Assembly: GCA_963576475.1 (NCBI GenBank)
Contig: OY754987.1
Coordinates: 5,864,036 to 5,928,035, forward strand
From: Molanna angustata
Lineage: Eukaryota > Arthropoda > Insecta > Trichoptera > Molannidae
Direction of reading: 5' to 3'
DNA length: 64,000 nt
The translations under genes were made by a program, and so were the position numbers. The notes beneath the pieces were generated by a model. It searched no databases and had not been told where the DNA came from. It saw only the letters and a list, made by a program, of their open reading frames with translations. Positions 60,001 through 64,000 of this stretch are shown here, piece after piece. Position 1 is the first letter of the stretch. Every line of letters starts with the position of its first letter.

Positions 60001-63000
60001 TATATAAATATGTGTATGTATATTTTTCATATATAATTTGTATACTGTATATTTTTTCACTTGTTTCCTGCCTAAGCAATTTGCTATATTTTATTTTTAT
60101 AAATAACTAATGTTACTAACGAAATAATTTTGAATATTTTTAATTGGTATACCCACAGACAGGCTATGCCTTGTGGGATTTTTGTGTGTACGGTTGATTT
60201 ATTATTATAATTGATATTATGTTTATGTATATTGTATGTTAACCGTGTACCAAATCTTAAATAAATAAATAAATAAATAAAAATAAATAAACAATGTACT
60301 AATCTCCATTGCGATATTTAAAAACAGTCATTGATTAATATCATTGATTCACCACAGGGAAAAAATCCAATGTTTGCGTAATAATATGCAACTATAAAAA
60401 TATTCAATTTTAATACATAGAGTTTTAGGTATCGATATAATGAGGGAATATTTGGCCCTTCCAGAAATAACGACGCACATATGGTACCTACCAGAGGTCA
60501 TGCCCTTGACGAGATCGGGTCGTTTACCCCGAAAGATAAATATCGATAAACATATACATAGATACCTACCTGTGGATAAATTAACACGTCATACAGTACA
60601 GTTGGTTGAAAGAGATAGGTACATTGTAAAAGACGCATGAAAGTAGAAGAAATGCCATCATTCAGAAGAGTATAGTTTCCGGTAAATAACTCGAGCATTT
60701 TTTTACGGAATGGAGCGGTTTGCGCAGCATATAGGTACTAACCAAGCAAAACATCACAAATTTGCGCTCTGCGCATCCCACGTGACGTGCTCAAGATGTT
60801 TACCGATAACTAAATTGTTTTGGTCAGCCGTTTATCATTCACTTTTTCAATATGCCCGAACCACCTCAATACTCCCACTAATTTCGAATTTTCGCTTAGA
60901 ATTTACACTACTTGTAGACTGCGTACATTCAAATTGTTTACTTTTAATGCTCTTGTATATGTACCTTGGGCATATGGATGTACACAAATATGCACACTTA
61001 ATTACCTTCTAATGTATGAAACACGAAAAAAAAAAAAAAAAAAAACGAGTGGGTTGTGGCCAACGCTAAACTCCTCACTAACAAGTCATTCTATAAAGCA
61101 CCCATTCAAATTTTGTATGGAAAATATTCAGTATTTTCATGAAATGAGTTTATTAAATTATTTTTTAAAAAATATTTTATTACGAAAACTCGATAACTCT
61201 TCAATGCCATTTTATGTAAGTGATGTGACTTTTTATCAATTTGAAAATAAAAATTTCAAATTTTAAGTTTCCTGAGCTTTGGGTCACTTTGAAATATTTG
61301 ACAGTTAAAAAAAGATAAGCACTATTCATATATCGTTCAAAATCTAATGGGGTCTAAGCGAGTATTAGATATACATTTTTGCAAACTATGAAAATAATCG
61401 AATGAGTACTTTAGTCTATAATCGTTAAAGTAAAATAAACACGCCGTACATAGCACTGCACATAGCACACACACAGATACATTGTGATGAAACTTTCATA
61501 ATACAATCTCAGCATGATACTAGTTAATAATCTGCAATAAAAAATATCCCTAATAATTGCGAAATCATAACCCCCTACTTTATCCCCTTGGGTTAGTGAG
61601 GAGTAAAAATTTCGAGAAGAAAAGGTGAAATTTATGTTTTTTTAAATGGCAAGAATAGTAATTAAAATATTAAAATGTTAAATCTCATTCGGTAGATTGC
61701 CGTATTTTCTTTCGATTGAATTAAAAATCTACTTCAAAGACCTTGTAGGTAGTCTTTTAGTTACTTACAGTAAAAAAAATTAAAAAAGGGTTTATTTAAC
61801 TCGATTTTACAAGAAAAGTATTTAACAAATTTAAATTAAAAAAAAGTCGTGCAATATTAAAAAATATTATGTATAAATAAACTGTTCATTGTTTTAATGA
61901 CGAATCTTTTGAGGGTACTGGGGAAAAGATTTAATATTTAGTTTACTATAGCCTCTTAAGAGGGTGACTGCTGCCAACGTACCTATTTTTTCAATTTGAA
62001 TTTGCATCATTACTACAAAACTAATCATTTTGAAAAAAAAATAACTTAGTTTGGATATTAATAAAGGCAAATATACCTTCACTTTTTAATTATGTTCTGT
62101 ATATATTCTTGTAGGAAAATAATAAGCATACCCCGATTTTTGACATTTATCTTAAATTTCTAAACAACTATAAGGTATAGAGCATTATATTTTTTTTATA
62201 AATTAAAGAATATCAAAATATCTGGAAAAATACGATGTAACGTTGCATTAATGCATCAGGTTTAGTTAATAAACAAAAAAAAAACTTTTATTTAATATAA
62301 ATGTTTTTAATAGAAAATAAATGTTTTTTTAGGTTTATTTACTAAACCTGAAGCATTAATGCAAAGTCACATTATATTTTCCTAGATATTTTTGTCTTCT
62401 TTAATTTAAAAAAAATATATATATATTGAACTACGTCCTATAGTTTATTAAAAATATAAGATAAACGTTGAAAATCGGGGTATGCCATTATTTTTCTACA
62501 AAAATTTATACAGAACATTATCAAAAAATAAGGATATATTTTTCTTTATTAATAGCCAAACTATCTAAATTATTTTTTTCAAAACGATTTGATAAGAAAT
62601 AAAGATGGTATATCAAATTGAAAAATAGGTACGTTGGCAGCAGTCGGCCTCTTAAGATTAAAACATACCGCATAATTCTACCGTCGCGCTTCCTTTTATA
62701 CCGCGTCTTATAAAAGGAAGCACGACAAATGCGTGTATCCCCACACATCAGTCTCCTTCACGTAAAAAAAATTAAATTCAGTTTATGAACCTCATTGCTG
62801 AACTACGTGTTTTCGATTACCCGGCTCTTACGTGACACCCAAAAACGACGATAACATAGAAAAGAGTGGAAATACTATTCTAAGCCGGTGCACATCCGCC
62901 AGAAACGTTGAGAATATTTGTCGTTTTAGTGACGTATTTGAGGGAAGATACGTCACTAAACGGACACTATATTTTGTAAAACTTGAGTTTAGCTCTTAAA

Positions 63001-63321
63001 CTGAGACTGTAATACCAGCCCCATGTCAGGTTATGGTAATCAAGGTCGACCTACATGTATCTGTTGGTTAGATATCTGACTGCTGATCCAAAGGTCCCAG
63101 GTTCGATTCCCGGTGGAGACACAGTTTATAATTGTGTTTTCAGTCTGGATCTGTGAGACGATTAGTATTGTAAGTCTCCGGAATGTGGAAACTTGTTATT
63201 GGGTACGTGTTAAATTAATATTTGACATAGTACCTGTTAGTTGCCCGAGAAGCAATATAAAATAAAAAATAAATATCATACTGAAATTCACAACGTAATC
63301 CTCGTCGATGGGATCCATCAT
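35842..63321 (-). CDS. SHTN1: Shootin-1 homologue, 8 exons, 520 aa
   Basis: Exons: 63321-63282, 52409-52223, 49390-49263, 46621-46473, 45207-45050, 39372-39135, 37316-36845, 36032-35842. All introns are GT-AG, phases fit, and the total is 1563 nt. Residues 20-345 are mostly coiled coil, with MEEERIRHGKEVEEL near residue 285. An uninterrupted proline tract spans about 401-419. The tail carries GGAIDDIINQIKGGRFHLK (~456) and EMLNILGTLKRR (~493). Vertebrate shootin-1 has the same plan: coiled coils with an LEEERIQHQQKVKELE-like segment, a proline run, a basic RIKKGV motif and a DELKGILGTL motif. That protein links actin retrograde flow (via cortactin) to cell adhesion in growth cones; the role here is inferred. 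Start: MMDP or the second ATG. Intron 1 is 10.9 kb. Confidence 0.88.
36165..36260 (-). mobile_element. tRNA-like SINE head, family C
   Basis: On the minus strand: GGCAGAGCGGGCATCAC (A-box side), TGAATTGGTAATTCA (anticodon-arm-like), then B box GGTTCGAATCC and TTCCTCGACCG. Intronic, between exons 7 and 8. Probably a SINE rather than a tRNA gene, since no acceptor stem closes. Confidence 0.55.
36465..36685 (-). mobile_element. tRNA-derived SINE, family A, full length
   Basis: Minus-strand copy with head (GCCTTCGTGGCTCAGTTGG, B box GGGTTCGATTCC), body and A-rich tail. In intron 7 of the shootin-like gene. Confidence 0.85.
36845..37316 (-). CDS. SHTN1: Shootin-1 homologue, exon 7
   Basis: After CTGTTTCAG it opens DKLMDRETENETFILQEKLN, continues as coiled coil rich in Glu/Arg, then FEGFKKQDLDSFVSSVESK. 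It then has an acidic, proline-punctuated linker, a ~19-residue proline tract and ADMANLLGLKQNN. Local GC is far above the surroundings because of the proline codons. Confidence 0.92.
37438..38187. mobile_element. Family Z element, ~0.75 kb
   Basis: Starts GGGTTGTGGCCAATGCTATA and ends TTGGGGTAGTGAGGAGTAAA; short inverted ends (CTCCTCACT / AGTGAGGAG) are clearest in the other copies at 46668-47452 and 61047-61612. Shared interior includes CAATGCCATTTTATG and GTGATGAAACTTTCAGAATA. Non-coding. Confidence 0.7.
38270..38535 (+). repeat. 76-bp tandem repeat (3+ units)
   Basis: ATGCCCTCATGGCTATACAC recurs at about 38321, 38397 and 38473; each unit has AATTGTGAACCTTCATATCT. In intron 6 of the shootin-like gene. 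Confidence 0.85.
39135..39372 (-). CDS. SHTN1: Shootin-1 homologue, exon 6
   Basis: First base T completes a Phe codon from exon 5. It reads MKCEAESAKKERDVLAHRSS, a glutamine-rich AQQQQTLM piece, then the conserved MEEERIRHGKEVEELH. The donor is GTCAGT. Confidence 0.9.
39769..40758 (-). pseudogene. Non-LTR ORF2: RNase H and C-terminal part
   Basis: RNase H type 1 motifs are visible: FFTDGSKLEGKVGGGV (first D), FQAEILAIQEAVEW (E), ILTDSQAAIKAL (second D) and VPGHSNIAGNCRADELARAG (histidine and last D). Then comes a CRACQDEEEEETVVHFLCHC cysteine/histidine cluster typical of these C-termini. It joins the RT frame upstream by a frameshift near 40758. Confidence 0.88.
40760..41570 (-). pseudogene. 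Non-LTR ORF2: RT palm and thumb
   Basis: Contains KGTPQGGVLSPLLWNLALNK and VIAYADDLAIAV (YADD catalytic pair), then KTEILFTNK, YLGLILDRKLSWKPN and the R-x-x-LY-type thumb. Its upstream border is a frameshift near 41570 and its downstream border another near 40760. Confidence 0.88.
41575..42447 (-). pseudogene. Non-LTR ORF2: linker and RT fingers
   Basis: Holds YKSPGPDGIIPAELQAASE, KVVFIPKGGRTSNNTSKDFR, RPISLSSFVLKTLERLIETR, EKSMKYKDYTLVSFLDIEGA (first catalytic D region) and FNNIKYETM. A frameshift at about 42428-42447 separates it from the endonuclease frame. Confidence 0.88.
42428..43417 (-). pseudogene. Non-LTR ORF2: endonuclease domain
   Basis: Apurinic/apyrimidinic-type endonuclease: VVQINLHHSKAASA (N), EDVVLAQEPWVV (E), IWLISAYLAHDHEEPPPPGI, VVTGADANAHHTIWGS (D, N) and VSADHSFSDHQYIEF (SDH). 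In these elements it nicks the target DNA that primes reverse transcription. All the key residues are present; only the link to the RT is broken. Confidence 0.88.
43371..43859 (-). other. 5' region of the non-LTR element with short repeated motifs
   Basis: A 104-codon frame (43685-43371) has repeats around RKGGPRLAY and RKGGPRPVC and overlaps the endonuclease frame. It does not look like a normal ORF1 protein, as no RNA-binding knuckle is seen. The DNA carries near-copies of a CCCCCC-TTTCGGG word at about 43470 and 43545. Confidence 0.5.
44330..44425 (-). mobile_element. tRNA-like sequence, probable SINE head
   Basis: Minus strand: TGTCAGAGCGGTTATAGTGC (A box), a perfect CTGGA-TTAGCAA-TCCAG anticodon-like arm, then GAGTTCGAATCC (B box). 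The acceptor ends do not pair, so it is probably a SINE head and not a working tRNA. In intron 5. Confidence 0.55.
44573..44910 (+). repeat. 82-bp tandem repeat (about 4 units)
   Basis: TTTGCTCAAATACTACAAAT recurs every 82 bp from 44573. Each unit is two ~41-bp halves (CAATTTGTTCCAGATTTGCA and GAAATTAGTTCCAGATTTGC). Because the period is one more than a multiple of 3, the frame shifts from unit to unit; the open frames over it are not genes. Confidence 0.88.
45050..45207 (-). CDS. SHTN1: Shootin-1 homologue, exon 5
   Basis: After TTTTGTAG: ELEQEREQRQGLEEKLRDAL, then EVERHKRLARHLAQDASMYR. Coiled coil. Donor GTAAGT; ends in phase 2, matching exon 6. Confidence 0.9.
45345..45610 (+). pseudogene. 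CR1/L2-like non-LTR RT remnant
   Basis: Broken frames read like the end of an RT thumb region: ...RKLTGVQRSCKVMGLIKDA, then KLVCLMVFKALHYLAPHS (compare the K..LLVYKALHGLAP pattern of CR1/L2/Jockey-type elements). Stops interrupt every frame. Confidence 0.4.
45749..45937 (+). pseudogene. C-terminal tail of a non-LTR retrotransposon ORF
   Basis: LCDCSVTQDESHLLMCPFMG then DIIMGNDKAIDSSRRMLEW, ending in a stop; a decayed CxC...HLL.CP tail like the one at 30176-30403. Confidence 0.5.
46473..46621 (-). CDS. SHTN1: Shootin-1 homologue, exon 4
   Basis: After ACATTTCCAG: begins CG (completing Ala), then SESSGGEELEGLRETVAELS, REVARLQTENNAVKLQEFEA and ELNVNLTQ before GTATG. Coiled coil; phase 1 in, phase 0 out. 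Confidence 0.9.
46668..47452. mobile_element. Family Z element with a nested SINE-B
   Basis: Starts GGGTTGTGGCCAACGCTAAA-CTCCTCACT and ends CTTTGGGGTACTGAGAAGTA. It is split by a SINE at 46868-47090. A small imperfect duplication of TCTAAGCGAGTATT (47118 and 47198) surrounds an extra ~80 bp. Confidence 0.75.
46868..47090 (-). mobile_element. tRNA-derived SINE, family B, inserted in family Z
   Basis: Inverse of the family B tail, body and head; B box GGGTTCGATTCC and A box TAGCACAGTTGG are intact on the minus strand. It interrupts the element around it and is therefore younger. Confidence 0.85.
47772..47900. mobile_element. Small foldback element (~125 bp)
   Basis: AGGGCAAGTCC, then AAATCAAAACCCTCATGAT and ACCCATAT on the left pair with their inverses on the right around a centre near 47838. 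A half-copy is at 53163-53235. Confidence 0.75.
48282..48473 (+). pseudogene. C-terminal tail of a non-LTR retrotransposon ORF
   Basis: LLWRWGKRENPDCECGAEQT, then VKHMMQDCQLREFSG and EAVEWLTELDPRL before a stop. The W..G...NP.C.CG..Q...H....C pattern is common at the end of insect non-LTR ORF2 proteins. No RT remains upstream. Confidence 0.6.
48535..48735 (+). pseudogene. CR1/L2-like non-LTR ORF2 end
   Basis: LRGHSLKVDKHSVSGRIPGS, then in a shifting frame a VVDAWN-like segment and VNVFKNRLDRLNK before TGA. RGHS.K...R.....FS.RV...WN.LP...V.A.SVN.FK.RLD is the usual end of CR1/L2-type elements. Confidence 0.5.
48897..49065 (+). repeat. 30-bp tandem repeat (about 5 units)
   Basis: GACTAATTTTGGTGGCTGAT plus AGAAGACTTT repeats five times, the outer ones slightly changed. 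In intron 3. The minus-strand open frame over it is a by-product of the 30-bp period. Confidence 0.9.
49263..49390 (-). CDS. SHTN1: Shootin-1 homologue, exon 3
   Basis: After GCTTCACCAG: G completes Lys, then AMQSAGQWYQQNRRLKRRSA, ALLQRLPPQALQDLDNQ, DATDA and one base before GTAGGT. Aligns in plan with the segment before the acidic loop of vertebrate shootin-1 (KRISMLYMAKL region). Confidence 0.88.
49395..50510. other. Intron 2 DNA, AT-rich; nothing recognised
   Basis: Words such as ATTCATTTGTAACA recur loosely around 49700-49800. The 72-codon open frame at 49923-50141 has no known motif. Confidence 0.45.
50515..50745 (+). mobile_element. Foldback MITE, half-copy
   Basis: Matches one half of 6167-6606: TTTTTTCCCTGTCGGGAGTC, ACAGGGCTTACGACCTGTCA and TTTATGCGCTTGCGCAAC. 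The mirror half is absent. Confidence 0.75.
51332..52120. mobile_element. TTAA-flanked foldback element, 789 bp, with a nested palindrome
   Basis: TTAA at 51328-51331 and 52121-52124. The ends are inverse copies of GACTGCTGCCAACGTACCTA, and complementarity continues inward for ~350 bp (ACGATGTGACGTTGCATTAA against its mirror). The TTAA target suggests a piggyBac-type mobilising enzyme. At 51722-51893 a second near-perfect palindrome is inserted at its centre. A sister copy lies at 61960-62651. Confidence 0.8.
51722..51893. mobile_element. Nested ~170-bp palindrome
   Basis: AGTCAAATTGAAAACGCTGT, TCGTTATCGCCAAGCGCTA and AAATTTGACGTTTG-like arms fold on a centre near 51810. The sister element at 61960 lacks it, so it is a later insertion. 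Confidence 0.75.
52223..52409 (-). CDS. SHTN1: Shootin-1 homologue, exon 2
   Basis: After TAATTTTCAG: TG completes a Met codon begun in exon 1, then LRDQNDMERRFQQLAEKSQM, EHQLVEKDTKLNRLRAVSEK and YQEYDQLKNQYDVETQ. Strong heptad pattern. Ends AA before GTATGA. Confidence 0.9.
52537..52745 (+). mobile_element. tRNA-derived SINE, family B, full length
   Basis: Head with A box TGGCACAGTTGG and B box GGGTTCGATTCC, body TGCTTCTCTGGGTTGGCAAC, tail (ATT)n. It inserted in intron 1, ~130 bp upstream of exon 2 in the gene's direction. Confidence 0.88.
53163..53235 (+). mobile_element. Half-copy of the 47772-47900 foldback element
   Basis: TATCCATGATATGGGT, GGTTTTGATTCCGC and CCAGAATTGCCC match the right half of the other copy. 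Confidence 0.5.
53335..53575 (+). pseudogene. 3' end of a non-LTR retrotransposon ORF with (GAT)n tail
   Basis: A frame reads GRPKLRWMDGVERDLQIAGV, then RNWREKAMERVQWRRFLEEA and KAHPRMWIY before TGA, followed by GATGATGATGAT. The GRP..RW.D.VE.DL...G...W...A.....W pattern is the usual C-terminus of RTE/CR1-like ORF2 proteins. Strongly 5' truncated. Confidence 0.6.
53605..56206 (+). repeat. 59-bp satellite, 44 units, with a 19-unit higher-order repeat
   Basis: GTTAAGTTTCGTGTTAGGTG followed by CCCCGATACTCCCTAGTAAA and TCTTGATCCAGTGCATGCA repeats without gaps. (56201 - 53605)/59 is exactly 44. Rare variants recur 1121 bp apart (19 units): AAATCATGATCC near 54120 and 55241, and GGTGTCCCG at 54569 and 55690. 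It lies in intron 1 of the shootin-like gene and has no coding role. Confidence 0.97.
56235..56345 (+). mobile_element. Foldback MITE, half-copy at the satellite edge
   Basis: AAGTTGGAATATTATAGAAC, AAATCAAGGCACC and CAGGGCTTACGACCTGCCAT match the inner half of 6167-6606. It begins about 30 bp after the last satellite unit. Confidence 0.65.
56346..56960. other. Intron 1 DNA, AT-rich; nothing recognised
   Basis: No gene, repeat border or RNA signal that I can support. The 72-codon open frame at 56474-56692 has no known motif. Confidence 0.45.
56965..57987 (+). mobile_element. Family X element, tandem copy 1
   Basis: Starts AGTTGCATGTAACACATGAG with ATCCAACTGTCGAT and ends AACAAATCGACAGTTGGAT, the inverse of its start. 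Contains a CA microsatellite near 57745-57780. The best-preserved full unit (~1.02 kb). Confidence 0.8.
57988..59009 (+). mobile_element. Family X element, tandem copy 2
   Basis: Follows copy 1 directly at TACTAGTTGCATG. The CA/CAGACA microsatellite (58760-58850) is expanded. Its right end stops at TTGTCGATATG, before the terminal inverted repeat. Confidence 0.8.
59010..59830 (+). mobile_element. Family X element, tandem copy 3, internally deleted
   Basis: Nearly the same as copy 2 up to CTGTAAATTGAGCG, then jumps straight to GAACAAAGTTCTCCTGAACA, so it lacks the microsatellite and following ~200 bp. The last ~30 bp (GAACAAAGTTCTCC...CAGTTGGA) is doubled. Confidence 0.8.
59835..61045. other. 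Intron 1 DNA: probable non-LTR 3' end with (TAAA)n tail and a MITE half
   Basis: Around 60150-60300 ACAGGCTATGCCTTGTGGG precedes a (AAATA)n run, like the 3' UTR of an insect non-LTR element. At 60345-60425 CAGGGAAAAAATCCAATGTT matches the outer part of the 6167 foldback family. The open frames at 60440 and 60710-61266 have no known motif. Confidence 0.4.
61047..61612. mobile_element. Family Z element, ~0.57 kb
   Basis: Starts GGGTTGTGGCCAACGCTAAA-CTCCTCACT and ends TTGGGTTAGTGAGGAGTAAA, with AGTGAGGAG as the inverse of CTCCTCACT. Preceded by a run of A. The cleanest ends of the three copies. Confidence 0.8.
61960..62651. mobile_element. TTAA-flanked foldback element, 692 bp
   Basis: TTAA at 61956-61959 and 62652-62655. 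Long complementary arms starting GAGGGTGACTGCTGCCAACG fold on a centre near 62310. Sister of 51332-52120 without the nested palindrome. Non-coding. Confidence 0.85.
62670..62735. other. Hairpin with ~16-bp stem
   Basis: GCGCTTCCTTTTATA and its inverse TATAAAAGGAAGCACG are separated by CCGCGTCT, giving a near-perfect stem and short loop. Confidence 0.55.
62918..62980. other. Hairpin with ~15-bp stem
   Basis: GTTTTAGTGACGTAT and ATACGTCACTAAACG pair around TTGAGGGAAG. No flanking element recognised. Confidence 0.55.
63057..63276 (+). mobile_element. tRNA-derived SINE, family A, next to exon 1 splice donor
   Basis: Head (GATATCTGACTGCTGATCC, B box AGGTTCGATTCC), body and AAATAAAAAATAAA tail. 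The tail ends about 5 bp from the GT of intron 1 of the minus-strand shootin-like gene, so the SINE forms the start of that intron in antisense. Confidence 0.88.
63282..63321 (-). CDS. SHTN1: Shootin-1 homologue, exon 1 (first coding)
   Basis: ATGATG at 63321-63316 begins MMDPIDEDYVVNF; after TTCA the donor GTATGA follows. The single leftover base A plus TG of exon 2 gives Met and keeps frame. The acidic start and the perfect phase are the reasons for choosing it; it lies 10.9 kb from exon 2 and is short, so it should be checked with transcripts. Confidence 0.65.
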
Positions 63322-63839
63322 TACCTAATGCACAGAACTTGGTTAAAATGTGTAAAATTAAGATAACTAATTAAATAAAAAAACTCAATAGTAATTATAT
63401 TACAGGCGTTGACTACAGAAGGAAACAAAAACGGATTATGAAATAATAAGTACAGTGGACGCTGTCAAGATTAGAAAAAAAATCAGTTGTGCGTAAATAA
63501 TGAGTCGCGTCGAAAACATAAAGGAACCCCTTTCATTGTTAAATCGTCCGAGTCTTTTTATAGTGGCTCTTTGAATGCATACATACATCTTCATAATATA
63601 GGTACACATCAGCATGTAATGTCCCTTTGGGGAAGGCACAGTCAACCGAACGCCATAACTATCGAATGCCGGCGACATATTGACTGCCTAGGTATGATGA
63701 GTGGTAAACTCGTCACGTGTAAATTGCGCAATGCAGTGCTCATTATTATAATATGTATTTGAAAGATATCCATCAGTTTATAAAAGTTTCGACGGTATCT
63801 ACCTACACATTTAATTAATCACACCGACAAACTGCTTTT
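63322..63839. other. Upstream region of the shootin-like gene; no gene seen
   Basis: The 5' UTR and promoter are expected here on the minus strand, but no TATA box or initiator can be picked with confidence. Small open frames show no known motif. Confidence 0.35.
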
Positions 63840-63935
63840 ATAATTAAAAATCTGTTAAAAAATATCTTTGACTCCCGACAGGGAAAAAAATCCAATGTTT
63901 GCGCATATGCAATAATAAAAATATTCGATGCTTTT
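63840..63935 (-). mobile_element. Foldback MITE, outer half-copy
   Basis: AATTAAAAATCTGTTAAAAA, ATATCTTTGACTCCCGACAG and ATCCAATGTTTGCGCATATG match the outer end of the family at 6167-6606 in inverse orientation. Confidence 0.75.
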
Positions 63936-64000
63936 ATAGTATAGTGTGAATTTTTTTATGTAAAAATGTTATCTAAAATGTCGATCGTACAGTTGATCAT

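Noticed and set aside
60440..61266. Possible coding exons (66, 100 and 148 codons)
   Set aside because: No domain, no splice logic with a neighbouring gene; the longest crosses a poly-A run and a family Z element.

Overview
AT-rich nuclear DNA of an insect (at least an arthropod). The evidence is a multi-exon gene with GT-AG introns, a BEL/Pao retrotransposon, a PIF/Harbinger transposon, several tRNA-derived SINE families, and fragments of R1-like, CR1/L2-like and gypsy-like elements. The species and order cannot be fixed from the sequence. Most of the window is mobile DNA.

The only host gene I can support in full is on the minus strand: a homologue of shootin-1. Eight exons run from 63321 down to 35842. 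Every splice site is GT-AG, every phase matches, and the exons sum to 1563 nt (520 residues plus stop). Its introns hold SINEs, four tandem-repeat loci, a 44-copy satellite with a higher-order repeat, several foldback elements, three tandem copies of a ~1 kb element, and a 4.2 kb non-LTR retrotransposon with a 9-bp target duplication.

The left third is more unusual. Positions 3697-10956 and 10996-17809 are near-identical arms of a ~14 kb inverted repeat with a 39-bp spacer. Each arm looks like a complete transposable unit: it has its own ~20 bp terminal inverted repeat, is flanked by TA, and has no transposase that I can see. Each arm carries fragments of an R1-like RT, a gypsy-like pol, two SINEs, and a broken but intron-containing copy of the ribosomal protein S25 gene including its first exon and promoter-like region. 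Only the left arm carries a ~440 bp foldback insertion. This looks like host-gene capture by a non-autonomous DNA transposon, followed by inverted duplication.

Directly right of the palindrome lies a Harbinger pair: a Myb/SANT-like protein on + (17926-18851) and an intact two-exon DDE transposase on - (22408-21163), convergent, with a satellite array between them. A full-length BEL/Pao element follows (23209-29741: 221-bp LTRs, AATGC target duplication, one open 1666-codon gag-pol). From 30 to 35 kb the sequence is AT-rich with old repeat fragments. The first 3.5 kb holds a tRNA-Lys primer binding site, hairpin repeats resembling it, and degenerate repetitive sequence that may be an old LTR element.
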